Assembly: GCA_013398615.1 (NCBI GenBank)
Contig: VZSR01001685.1
Span: 32,155,141-32,219,140 of the forward strand
From: Brachypodius melanocephalos
Lineage: Eukaryota > Chordata > Aves > Passeriformes > Pycnonotidae
Direction: 5' to 3'
Length of the DNA: 64,000 nt
The notes below the pieces were generated by a model. The model saw nothing but the letters and a program-made list of their open reading frames with translations, had not been told where the DNA came from and searched no databases. The translations under genes were made by a program, and so were the position numbers. Below are positions 40,201 to 53,799 of the stretch, in pieces; position 1 is the first letter of the stretch, and every line of letters begins with the position of its first letter.

Positions 40201-42555
40201 CAAAGAAAGCATCAGTCTCATATTTACAGAGAGAGGACAGTAATTTTTTAAGGGAACACAAATCTATTACAATGAAGCCCTAATTTCCTATGTGTCTGAC
40301 TACAGATTAAATTTAAAATAATAAAGCTCCACTTAGGAGAAAAATAAATGTAGTCCTGTACCCGGGGTTTGTCCTTAAAAGAAATCAGGCAAGGCATCTT
40401 CGGACCTCATGAGCTTGATGTGGACACAAAATTATATGCCAGGGATTCCTGCAGAATCAGGAAATTGAACTTAATGAACTGAGTATCTCTGTAAATCTTC
40501 TATCTTCACTGGGATATTCCTGGATTTAAGACAAACTTGATTGTAGGAAACAAGGAAGACTTTTCCCAGAATTCTTTGTGTCCAAGATACTGCACATGAT
40601 CCAGCAGTGTTCCAGGGTAGTTTACTCATGGGTAAGGTGCAATTAACATATAATAAAATGTAAACATAATTTTTAAGTGTCTAAATGTGGAAGTGTCTGA
40701 AATTGGATTGCAAGTACTCGTTAAAGCATTTACTCTGCCTGCTAAGGATTTCAGTCTGCAACACCCGGTCCTGGCAGACAGTTACCATAGAAACAGCATT
40801 TCTCATTGTGCACTCCTTGCTGGGGTTGGGAGAGGGGAGCAATGGGAATTAACACATTCACTGGACTTCGTACAATTTTATACATTACGTGTAATTTAGA
40901 AATCTGTGCAATGATTTGAATTCTGTTTCATGGAAGAGCTTCCCACAACTGATCTATACAAATCATATTTGTGTTTGAAAGACAGAAAATGATCTTGAAG
41001 TCAAAAATGATGGCTGCAATCCCACCAGTACACTTTACAAAAGAGTTTTAGACATCATAAAGTGATATCACCGTAAAATCAGAAGGAAGAACCCTAAACC
41101 TGTCTGTAATTAGAACGCAGATAGGCTCTATTCTAAAAACAAATTTACCCTAACTGAGACACTTCCAAACTTCTTTTACACATCTAGGTAGCTAAAAACT
41201 GAATCAACTGCAAATAGTAATCTGAATCTGATTAATTCAAAGTTTACAACCTATAAATCTTTGCCAATTACCTAAAATTAGTAAGGATACACTTATGTGG
41301 CCAAGAATGATTCAGGAAGACAAGATTTCAAAACTGTTTGATCCAGTACTATCCTAGAGAAAATTAATTTACTATCTGTTAAGAGGAACCATAAGCAATT
41401 ATAACCACTCATACAACTGTTAACTCACCTGGGTGCTTCAGCAAATCTACCAGGGTGGCATGAAACACTCAGTTCACATTCAGTGAAGTCTCATTTTTAT
41501 ACAGAATCTGGACTTGAGGGCTCTAGAGAACCTTTGGGCAAAGAAAACAAGCTAAGGGGAAACAACTGAACACTTGTAACACTATAACCCATGAAATAAA
41601 GAGTTAAATTAGCATTTTTGGGCACTGAAATGCATTAATCCACTGATGTTTCACAGACTAGTAGGCTCATAGCCTGAATTCAGGTAGGACTCCTGAGTAT
41701 TTTTTCATCATTTTTCTTCATGAATAATAATTTTCATTAAAATAGCATTAATGGAAGCATGTATATATACACACATAAGAAATAAGGTCTGCTAATGAAT
41801 TTGTTTAGTGTGAAAACTACGTAGCCTAGCACACCCCTCTCCTAAGGGCTCTTGGCATCTCAGATGCAGTCACAATTCCTTTCCTTCCTTCTCATCTCTC
41901 TCCATAAATCTTGTGGTTCCTCTCTGCATGAGATTCCATTTCAAAAGGCCAAAGGCTAGAGATTGTGGGGAAGAAACACAAATTGATTTCACCTCAGCAC
42001 TGCATATAATCTGGTGATTACAGAACTTTTTATAGGAATGACATTTTACAAATCCATCAATTCTCTTACTTTTGAGGACAAAAAGCTATTAATTCCTAGA
42101 GTTGTGTAAAAAACTCGTCATATTTGAATAAGGTCACCAGGAAAGCAAGTCATTAAACGTAACACTACAACCCAGGAAACACAGTGCTTGTCTTAAAAAC
42201 TGACACACACAGCAGCACAGGAATGAGGATTTATTTGGTTTGCTCTCAAGGATCTGGGCGCTCAATTCTACGCAGCCGCACCTATCACATTAATGCTTCT
42301 TTGGTCGTTATCAAAGAAGATAGAATTCTTGTGGTAAAACCACCTTCTCCCTGCTTACACTCACCTCTCCCAGTATTCTGAGTATCTTTTCTCACCAGTA
42401 TTAGCTGCATACATAAACGAAAATTTCATTATATATGTTATAGCTTTTTTATTTAGAACTTTTACCAGAGGTTAAAAAAGAAATGCTATTTATGCTAACA
42501 AATAAATAAACTCTGCTCTCTTTCAGCATCGTGGTGGGTCCTCAATAACAACTAG
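364..42555 (+). CDS. NECAB1: NECAB1, N-terminal EF-hand calcium-binding protein 1 (5' end outside window)
   Basis: Spliced coding sequence: 364-472, 12820-12845, 15218-15315, 28417-28553, 29811-29923, 30671-30747, 34825-34878, 36350-36462, 38466-38543, 39571-39662, 42527-42555. All introns are GT-AG and every junction keeps phase. The joined product is about 308 residues; with the roughly 40 residues expected from the missing 5' exon(s) it matches the family length of about 350. Domain order: second half of EF-hand 1, EF-hand 2, a helical central region (NECAB homology region, probably coiled coil), and a C-terminal ABM (antibiotic biosynthesis monooxygenase-like) domain ending in WWVLNNN. 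NECAB proteins are cytosolic Ca2+-binding proteins of neurons. They lack a known enzymatic role for the ABM fold, which is thought to mediate protein contacts. The protein resembles NECAB1 more closely than what I recall of NECAB2 or NECAB3 (for example the [16 protein letters not shown] end). No frame break or missing exon was seen downstream of base 364. Confidence 0.96.
970..1450 (+). mobile_element. CR1 LINE fragment interrupted by the 3' end of a second CR1
   Basis: About 980-1039 and 1325-1450 read as two halves of one plus-strand CR1 segment. The first half is aacttcatgaaggtcagcaa and gaagtgcaaagtcctgcttc; the second half is ccatgcaccaatatttgctg through aatgtgcccttatggccaag. They join where the CR1 consensus I recall reads on continuously. 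Between them, the sequence up to 1321 ends with the CR1 3' signature ggattcgatggttttagaag followed by two copies of attctatg at 1306-1321. The 5' limit of the inner piece is unclear. Confidence 0.8.
3994..4058. repeat. Short tandem array inside a direct duplication
   Basis: Four perfect copies of tgaagtag occupy 4013-4044. They are flanked by a perfect 18-base direct repeat, gtagtgtatccatggaaa, at 3994-4011 and 4041-4058. The layout indicates a local tandem duplication or slippage within the intron. Confidence 0.9.
7690..8260 (-). mobile_element. CR1 LINE ORF2 fragment, antisense, decayed
   Basis: The reverse complement encodes recognisable CR1 ORF2 sequence between the endonuclease and reverse transcriptase domains. 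It includes [20 protein letters not shown] and [18 protein letters not shown]. In-frame stops and frame breaks are present, so the copy is dead. It is inserted against the direction of NECAB1. The outer limits are approximate. Confidence 0.82.
12820..12845 (+). CDS. NECAB1: NECAB1 microexon (26 nt), EF-hand 2 loop
   Basis: The acceptor tctttccag ends at 12819 and the donor g|gtaagt starts at 12846. The 26 bases complete the split codon left by the previous exon (GA|C = Asp), encode NLDTEELC, and leave one base. With the neighbouring exon it forms the EF loop DTHNTDNLDTEE. Because 26 is not a multiple of three, skipping it would shift the frame. Length and phase fit the NECAB family exactly. 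Confidence 0.95.
12846..15217 (+). other. NECAB1 intron, 2.4 kb
   Basis: AT-rich and without coding evidence. Its only distinct content is the GATA microsatellite at 13107-13220. A long pyrimidine-rich run leads to the acceptor at 15217. Confidence 0.85.
13107..13220. repeat. (GATA)n microsatellite
   Basis: About 114 bases of gata/agat repeats in an intron. They are interrupted near 13141-13147 (tgaagag), near 13157-13160 and near 13181-13187 (gagagat). The repeat is likely polymorphic in length. Confidence 0.98.
15218..15315 (+). CDS. NECAB1: NECAB1 exon: helix after EF-hand 2
   Basis: The acceptor tattctttcag ends at 15217 and the donor aaa|gtaagt starts at 15316. The exon completes a split Asp codon and reads [20 protein letters not shown], then [12 protein letters not shown]. 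It ends in phase 0. This is the conserved NECAB segment after the second EF hand. The minus-strand open frame at 15274-15840 overlaps its last 42 bases. Confidence 0.95.
15274..15840 (-). other. Unidentified antisense open frame (about 181 codons from ATG), possible retrocopy or viral relic
   Basis: The minus strand is open from a stop near 15850 to 15274, with the first ATG at 15819. I do not recognise the product. It begins [20 protein letters not shown] and continues lysine- and tyrosine-rich, with segments such as [20 protein letters not shown] and [20 protein letters not shown]. The composition looks like a real protein rather than translated intron. It is followed, at 15349-15357 on the minus strand, by nine A residues, after which the frame runs into AT-rich sequence and the NECAB1 exon. 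This suggests an inserted cDNA-like segment of roughly 500 bp (about 15349-15840). No promoter, intron or target-site duplication was identified. Alternatives are a host retrocopy, an ancient viral insertion, or chance. Confidence 0.4.
18457..19110. repeat. GC-rich avian interspersed repeat with degenerate internal repeats, family not named
   Basis: Composition changes sharply from the AT-rich intron. Between about 18530 and 18800 a motif of the type ctgctcc-n-atgg-n-ctgcagggg recurs about every 35-40 bases: ctgctccagcatgggctgct, ctgctctggtgtgggtctcc, ctgctccattgtggacatct, ctgcttcaccatggtctgca. The flank at 18960-19080 (ggctcagccttggccagtgg, then ttggagccggctggcattgg) matches sequence I recall as repeated in bird genomes, possibly LTR-derived. 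The open frames across it (up to 148 codons) are on both strands and are not taken as genes. Confidence 0.55.
20742..20806. repeat. Poly-T/(GTTT)n tract
   Basis: A T-rich low-complexity run with gtttgtttgtttt spacers, ending in a long T stretch followed by cccc. It could be the reverse of a retroposon poly(A) tail or simple slippage; no element body was identified next to it. Confidence 0.85.
22735..22786. repeat. Direct tandem duplication, period 31
   Basis: The 21-base string starting ttagaatttattaacat occurs at 22735-22755 and 22766-22786. Between the copies lies a partial extra attaacatta. It is AT-rich replication slippage in an intron. Confidence 0.9.
22989..23260 (-). mobile_element. 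CR1 LINE 3' end, antisense
   Basis: Starts tagaattattaaggtttaga and continues catcaagtccaaccattaac, then cctgagaagcctgttccagt. This is the reverse complement of the CR1 3' UTR and end. The tip repeat is degraded. The upper limit is approximate. Confidence 0.85.
27481..27545 (-). mobile_element. CR1 LINE 3' tip, antisense
   Basis: The sequence aatcacagaatcacataatg followed by ggttggaagggaacac is the typical reverse-strand CR1 terminus. Only about 65 bases are recognisable; what follows is ordinary intron. Confidence 0.65.
27665..27703. repeat. Direct repeat, period 24
   Basis: The string gatatatacaatata occurs at 27665-27679 and 27689-27703, each copy preceded by a T run. AT-rich local duplication. 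Confidence 0.85.
28417..28553 (+). CDS. NECAB1: NECAB1 exon: central helical region
   Basis: The acceptor taattcctag ends at 28416 and the donor ag|gtgagc starts at 28554. The exon starts in phase 0 with [20 protein letters not shown], then [20 protein letters not shown] and QTRQE, leaving two bases. It covers the NECAB homology region, strongly helical and rich in L/Q/E, consistent with a coiled-coil or dimerisation segment. Confidence 0.96.
28554..29810 (+). other. NECAB1 intron, 1.3 kb
   Basis: No repeat or coding evidence apart from a poly-T tract near 29606-29620. Nothing else recognised. Confidence 0.8.
29811..29923 (+). CDS. NECAB1: NECAB1 exon: basic linker
   Basis: The acceptor atttctgtgcag ends at 29810 and the donor g|gtatgg starts at 29924. 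After a split Arg codon it reads [20 protein letters not shown], then [17 protein letters not shown]. The conserved SVQWPGKR...RRLQR core identifies it. The Ser/Asn-rich end is a likely disordered linker before the next helix. Confidence 0.95.
29924..30670 (+). other. NECAB1 intron, 0.75 kb
   Basis: Short AT-rich intron; nothing recognised in it. Confidence 0.85.
30671..30747 (+). CDS. NECAB1: NECAB1 exon: helical segment
   Basis: The acceptor cttttccaaag ends at 30670 and the donor aag|gtgtgc starts at 30748. It completes a Gly codon and reads [20 protein letters not shown], then RLEKK, ending in phase 0. The heptad-like I/L spacing fits a coiled coil. The [13 protein letters not shown] string is diagnostic for NECABs. 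Confidence 0.95.
30748..34824 (+). other. NECAB1 intron, 4.1 kb
   Basis: No recognised element. The stretch 31850-32760 is somewhat GC-richer and could be an old repeat, since it reads poly(A) signal-like on the minus strand near 32040, but I cannot name it. A GC-rich segment lies at 33220-33400. Open frames of 142 codons (32307-32735, minus) and 154 codons (34084-34548, plus) have no family or splice support. Confidence 0.75.
34825..34878 (+). CDS. NECAB1: NECAB1 small exon: acidic linker
   Basis: The acceptor attgcctcaaag ends at 34824 and the donor tct|gtaagt starts at 34879. It has 54 bases in phase 0/0 and encodes [18 protein letters not shown]. It aligns with the acidic linker just before the ABM domain. 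Its symmetric phase means skipping would leave the frame intact. Confidence 0.93.
34879..36349 (+). other. NECAB1 intron, 1.5 kb
   Basis: AT-rich. It contains the 11-bp-arm palindrome at 35210-35237; nothing else recognised. Confidence 0.85.
35210..35237. repeat. Inverted repeat, 11-bp arms, 6-base loop
   Basis: The arm ctaaagcatgc at 35210-35220 is perfectly inverted as gcatgctttag at 35227-35237 around ttacat. It lies in an intron. No element boundary or duplication marks it as a transposon end. Confidence 0.9.
36350..36462 (+). CDS. NECAB1: NECAB1 exon: start of ABM domain
   Basis: The acceptor ttgtatcag ends at 36349 and the donor ca|gtaagt starts at 36463. Phase 0 start: [20 protein letters not shown], then [17 protein letters not shown]. 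This is the first strand and helix of the ABM-like domain. Two bases remain for the split codon. Confidence 0.96.
36463..38465 (+). other. NECAB1 intron, 2.0 kb
   Basis: AT-rich, with a short GT run near 36567. No other content recognised. Confidence 0.85.
38466..38543 (+). CDS. NECAB1: NECAB1 exon: middle of ABM domain
   Basis: The acceptor gtgaaattttttag ends at 38465 and the donor ag|gtaagt starts at 38544. The split codon gives His, then [20 protein letters not shown] and SSAWN. The [13 protein letters not shown] string is the ABM core. The substitution of SNFHFIV for the human version is a mild divergence in an otherwise conserved exon. Confidence 0.95.
38544..39570 (+). other. NECAB1 intron, 1.0 kb
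   Basis: Contains a T run at 38583-38599 and an A run near 39504-39519; nothing else recognised. Confidence 0.85.
39571..39662 (+). CDS. NECAB1: NECAB1 exon: end of ABM domain
   Basis: The acceptor caaatatttag ends at 39570 and the donor g|gtaaat starts at 39663. After the split Ser codon it reads [20 protein letters not shown], then [10 protein letters not shown], leaving one base. The FLETPEL..TMLVP ending is characteristic of NECAB1. Confidence 0.96.
39663..42526 (+). other. NECAB1 last intron, 2.9 kb
   Basis: AT-rich. No repeat family or coding evidence recognised. Confidence 0.85.
42527..42555 (+). CDS. NECAB1: NECAB1 terminal coding exon
   Basis: The acceptor ctctctttcag ends at 42526. 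The exon completes the Ala codon and reads SWWVLNNN, then TAG at 42553-42555. The end agrees with the conserved NECAB1 C-terminus. The 3' UTR follows directly. Confidence 0.95.
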
Positions 42556-42786
42556 AAGCTGTGGTTCCAAGTAATGTTAATGTTGTATTGTCTTTCATTA
42601 CACTAACATTCATGTTGCAGTGTACAGGTGAATTTATGATGTGATAATGTTTGTTATTATGGATGCGATTTTCCATTTTATCCATTCTAAAGGCTGGAAA
42701 ACTGCATTTATTACCCTTTTCTTCTTGTGACTAGTTCAGTGAAATGATGCATTCTAAAAACTGAAATAACTGTGATAAACTATTTA

Positions 42787-42816
42787 TTTCTGTGACAGTC
42801 CAAACTGTCACAGAAA
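42787..42816 (+). promoter_or_regulatory. Perfect 13-bp hairpin in NECAB1 3' UTR
   Basis: The arm tttctgtgacagt (42787-42799) and the arm actgtcacagaaa (42804-42816) are perfect inverted repeats separated by ccaa. The hairpin lies 232 bases after the stop codon and 54 bases before the poly(A) signal, so it would be in the mature mRNA. It could act as an RNA-binding-protein or stability element; the role is inference. Confidence 0.7.
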
Positions 42817-42869
42817 AGTATGTCTTGAATGTATGACTAAAAATTTGTGAAAAGTTTTATTACTGCATT

Positions 42870-42875
42870 AATAAA
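42870..42875 (+). terminator. NECAB1 poly(A) signal candidate AATAAA
   Basis: AATAAA at 42870-42875, 315 bases after the stop, followed by a T/G-containing stretch. It is the first canonical hexamer after the terminal exon in the plus direction. Longer 3' UTR forms are possible. Confidence 0.65.
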
Positions 42876-42899
42876 AAAATGTTACTTAGTGCTGCTAGG

Positions 42900-44855
42900 G
42901 TCTCCTTTTACAAAAGAAAGATGTATGAACCTGAACACACATTCTCATACACGACTGCAGAGAAGCTGTAAGTCATCGATGAATGGCAATTGAAGTAAAG
43001 ACAGTGCCCTGGCAGGCATCTGAGATTTGACACAAGCCATTGTTGTTCAATTTTTATTTCTGAGGAAAGGAGTTGGGAGCAAGCAAAAAGTCCCAGTCAA
43101 ACATTTATTTAGAATTTATGGTCAGGCAAAATATATGGCTACATAACACAAACAATTCAATGACAAAATTCTGCCACACCAATATGTAAAATTATTTATT
43201 TTCACTTTAATCATATTACCATTTCAGGCATTGCAAATTAAAGGTTTGTGTCTTAAAGCATTCAGGCAATTACAGGAAGAAACAGGCATTTTCATACGTT
43301 TCACAGGGTCGTACTTCCATCTGCAGGCACCCAAGTACCTCCAAAAACCTGGAAGGCCTACATCAAATGTAGCTCCCTCATTGATGGACTTCAGATCCTC
43401 CAAACAACATGTCACTTCTTGCAGATGTCAAGGAAAGGTTTATTCTTTACCTGTAAGACAAACCAACCCTCAAATTTCTTCACTTATAACAGATCACTTA
43501 AATTTTTCATTTCAGTCTGCTTGTAACTCTTTTCTACTCCATGTACATTTCACAATTTGGATTTTTTTTAATTATGGCAAACAGTTCTGTTTTCACTAAT
43601 CATAGAGGCTTCATCTAACATTTTCCTATTGTTTGCCAACACGGTAAAATCTGTTCAAATGCTGAGCTATGTATTTGTAGCCTTGATCTCCACATCTCAA
43701 AAAAGCCCCAGTGTCCTTTGGGACAAGTGCAGTCCACAGTCCACCAACTGTAACAACTGTATCTTGCTTGTAAAAGCCATTCTAGGAATTTTTCTTCATC
43801 TGAAAATACAACTTTTACTCATAAATGGGCACATACTTCAGCAGTGGCTTCAAAAATTCAGAACTAGGAAAGTGTTAAGATAGGCATGAACTGTCTGAAT
43901 ACTCAGTTCAGTAGCAAACTGTTGAAAAGCACCTGCTCCAAAATACAAGCTCACTGACACTGTAGGATTGTTGGTTTGTCATAAGAAATTTATTTGCAGG
44001 CCATCTTCTGCCACTTTTAAGCATCATTCATTTAATTTACACATGCATCTCGTCAATCCCTCTGGTTTCTATGCAGAAAAACAGATTACAAGATCAGTCA
44101 ACAGGCTGGAATTTTGGCTGAACTAGGTGATGTCACTGATTTCTGTAGGGATCCTCCTTTTTCCCAGGAATGTAAACATCTGAAAGCATACACATTATCA
44201 AAATTTGCCACTCTTAGAAACACAGGTGGTGGGAGAAGGGGGCAAAGTTAGGAAATTAAAGAGCTGAGACTTCCAAATCTGAAAGCAGGTTTTCAAACAA
44301 AAAAAGCTTTCATCTTGAGGGTAAATAGAAAGACATAAAAAGTAAGATCAGGGAAGGCTGATTATGGTCATATATTAGTTAATTTTTTTTTCAAAGGACA
44401 GAAATTTTAAAAGTTTTAAAATGCCTCCAAATGTTGCCAACACAGTAATCACATGGACATACTTTTCCATAACAGGAATCCTATTTCTACCAGAATTACA
44501 TGCCAATGGTCTCAAAAGCAACCTAGTATGTTGCCTAATTTGATATGATGTTTACACAGATGATTTTCCCACAGTTGGGGTCTGGAATGTGATCCAGTGG
44601 ACATTTTCTCCTAGCATCTGAAGTATTTGATGATTATTTCATCTCAAACATTAAGGTAGCACACATGGATATCCTTCACATTCATCATTCATTTCTATTA
44701 ATTTCTCCCAAAAACCAAAGACCAAAGATAACGATAATAAAAACTGCACTGAGCTCTTTAATGGTTTTGTAGTGGACAGTGGTGCATGAACAACTCAAAC
44801 ACTGGATTAAGACTTTTACCAAGCTGGAAATTTATCAAGATTGTTCTCTTTTATT
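42900..44855. other. Gap between convergent NECAB1 and C8orf88
   Basis: No separate gene recognised. On the minus strand this is expected to hold the C8orf88 3' UTR. AATAAA hexamers in that direction lie at 43989-43994 and 43104-43109. A 122-codon plus-strand frame at 43231-43599 is not supported by any family or splice evidence. Confidence 0.75.
43989..43994 (-). terminator. C8orf88 poly(A) signal candidate AATAAA
   Basis: Minus-strand AATAAA about 860 bases after the proposed stop at 44856. A second candidate lies at 43104-43109. If the distal one is used, the two genes' transcripts would end about 200 bases apart. Confidence 0.45.
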
Positions 44856-51404
<6,549 letters not shown>

Positions 51405-52313
51405 CGCACTTCAAAAAAGCAGCTGAAATCATTAGCATTCAGTTTCACATATGGATGTTAAGCAAGAAGAGCAATCTACCTACTCCTTGTTAGTTGCATT
51501 TGACAAGGCAATATAATATCTTGGCAGGAAAAAGCAGAAAGGTCTGATGCATAAATTTTTTTAGATGATTGAACTGGATAAAATTTGCATGAAGACAGAA
51601 TCAGACACTCCTCTCATTTTTTCCTTCCAACTGAGCTACTCTAACTTCTCAAGATTCTTTGTATGTCTATGTATGCATTTGGAGAAAGGAGATGGGGACA
51701 TGATGGAAATAAGGAGGTTTCTAACATTTTAGTTCAATGAGTTTTTAATTATGTCACATACCCCTTACCAATCTGTTGTCTGCACAGGAGTGCATCTGTA
51801 TAAACTTATAGGACTGTTTTTTAATAGTTACTTCAGTTAAATTAATACAGTTTTGTATCTTACCACTCAGTTTAGCTACTACAGAGGCATCAAAAACTGC
51901 TAAGGGTGCTGGGCTGAAAAATATCACACTTTAAGTAAGCAATCAGTTGGAAAATGTTCATTTGTATCTGTAACTTAATGTATCTCCTTCTCACCAACTC
52001 TTTTGTCAACTGGGATATTTTATAAGGATTTTTATTCCTTTATGGTTTGAAGGAATTTCAGTTTAGAGAAAAAGAATACCAGGAAGAACAATTGCCACAA
52101 TAAAAATGATACTGATTTTTTTCTCTCTAAGAAAGTTTACAAGACAAGGGAATAACTGTTATAGCAAAAAAAAAAAATCAAGAAATAATCATGATTGCAA
52201 GAGCTACAACTACATTATCCACGAAACAGGAAAAGAGAAGTTAGTCTATTAGACCCAGTATCATACCCAACTTTAGTTGGTCTTTGTGCTACAGGAAGAA
52301 AACTAAAAATCAT

Positions 52314-52362
52314 ATTTACTACATTATAATTTACTACAAATCAATTTACTACATTATAATTT
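52314..52362. repeat. Direct repeat, period 30
   Basis: The 19-base string atttactacattataattt occurs at 52314-52332 and 52344-52362. Local duplication in the expected 5' UTR intron of C8orf88. Confidence 0.9.
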
Positions 52363-53379
52363 TTTGAACACTTTTAACATAGCAAACAATTTTCCAGATA
52401 TGACATTTGAGCCCACCCAGGTCTAGAAACCAACTGTTTGACGGTCACTGTCTGAATTAGAACAACTCAACTAAAGCTAGAAAAAAGAATTCTGGTTTGG
52501 TTCTTTAATTTTCCTTCCCGCTCATCTTAAAAAACGGAAGACTTCAAAGCTGTAGTCAAAAGCAGCAATGAAAATTCCTGAAGCTGAATTAACTAAGACT
52601 ACAGATATGGATGACATATTTCATTTTACCAAGATTAGGAATGCTTGTATAAATCACATTTATCCTAGATAGTGATTTTCCACAGAAAGCAATGTAACAA
52701 TTTTGCAATAATGCAAAATACACATTTGCATCAGAAGAGTGAAAAAAACACCAACAAACATGCCCCAATGACAAATGATATGCACGTTTTTTAAAACCAG
52801 AAAAAACTGTTTAAGAGGCTGGCTAGCTTCTAGACTGCAGCACACTTCTGGTTTTTTGTAGTGTTCTAACAATAAAAACAAGTTGTGTGGAGACAGCAAA
52901 ACACATTTTGCTGCTCTTCCCTCACCTTGCCTCAGGAAGACTCTAGAAAAGATCTCAGCAAGTTATCTAACCCAACCTCCTCAATTAATTGGGTGTTCTT
53001 TCTGACCAGTATCAAGGAAAGCGCAGAAAGATTTGTTTTAATAGCTGAGAAATAAAGTGCCTCTATGAGAGACTACTGCAGTAGGGGCGGCATCCCAAGA
53101 ATTCCCCTTTCCAAGGCCACACTGCTTCTCTGGGGTCATTCCCAAGGGAGACCAGTCCAGCACAAGGGAAGCCTTCTGGCACCAGCAAACAGGCCTAGAA
53201 GCAATCCTGCAGAACCCAGGAGTATTTTTTTAGTATCGTAACAAGCTGGACATTGACAGCAGCCATCTTCCAAGAGCCCATCTCAAGCGTACGGAAGGCT
53301 CTTTCTTAAATGCATGAGGGGGATTTGACGCTATTTTCGTGAAAAATCCCCACGAGTAACCAGAAGCTGACCGTCCCAG

Positions 53380-53760
53380 AAATGACAGGGCACTGGGAGC
53401 CCCACAGCCCCCAAGAAAGGAAACCTCCCTCCGCTGCCCGGCCCCTCGCCCTCAGCGCAGCCCCCGCGCCCTCCTTTGGGCCGGGGGATGCCCAGCCCAC
53501 CTCCAGCCGCCGGCAGCGCCCCTGCCCCGCGATGCCGCTGGCCGTGGGTGCCGCTGAGCCCGCTCCGTCCCTCAGCGCGGCCGGGCGGGGCGGCCTTCGC
53601 GCGGCGGCTCGGCCGCGGCCTCGTGCCGGGCGGGGCCGTTCAACGTCGCGCCGCGGGCCGGGCACGGCCGGGGCTCCGCGGGGCTGCGCCGCCGCTTCCC
53701 GCCGCTGCCCGCTCCCCCTGGGGATTCAGGGAAGCGGGGCACACCTGAGAGCTGCCCTAC
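53380..53760. promoter_or_regulatory. CpG island, probable C8orf88 promoter
   Basis: The only strongly CpG-dense block in the window, abrupt against AT-rich flanks. GC boxes (gggcgggg) occur at 53583-53590 and 53628-53635. It lies about 2 kb upstream of the first C8orf88 coding exon on the minus strand. A plausible 5' UTR donor, gcaag|gtgag, ends an exon at 52926. No TATA box is evident. Open frames through it on both strands (119 minus, 135 plus codons) are Ala/Arg/Pro-rich products of composition, not genes. It could also drive transcription to the right. Confidence 0.75.
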
Positions 53761-53799
53761 GAGGCCGTGCCGAGGAGCAGGAGAGATGAGGTGCTGCCG

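Noticed and set aside
44100..44185. Alternative terminal exon for C8orf88 beginning MFTFLGKRR
   Set aside because: Farther from the preceding exon and no closer to the human C-terminus than the 44856-44888 exon, which has a better pyrimidine tract.
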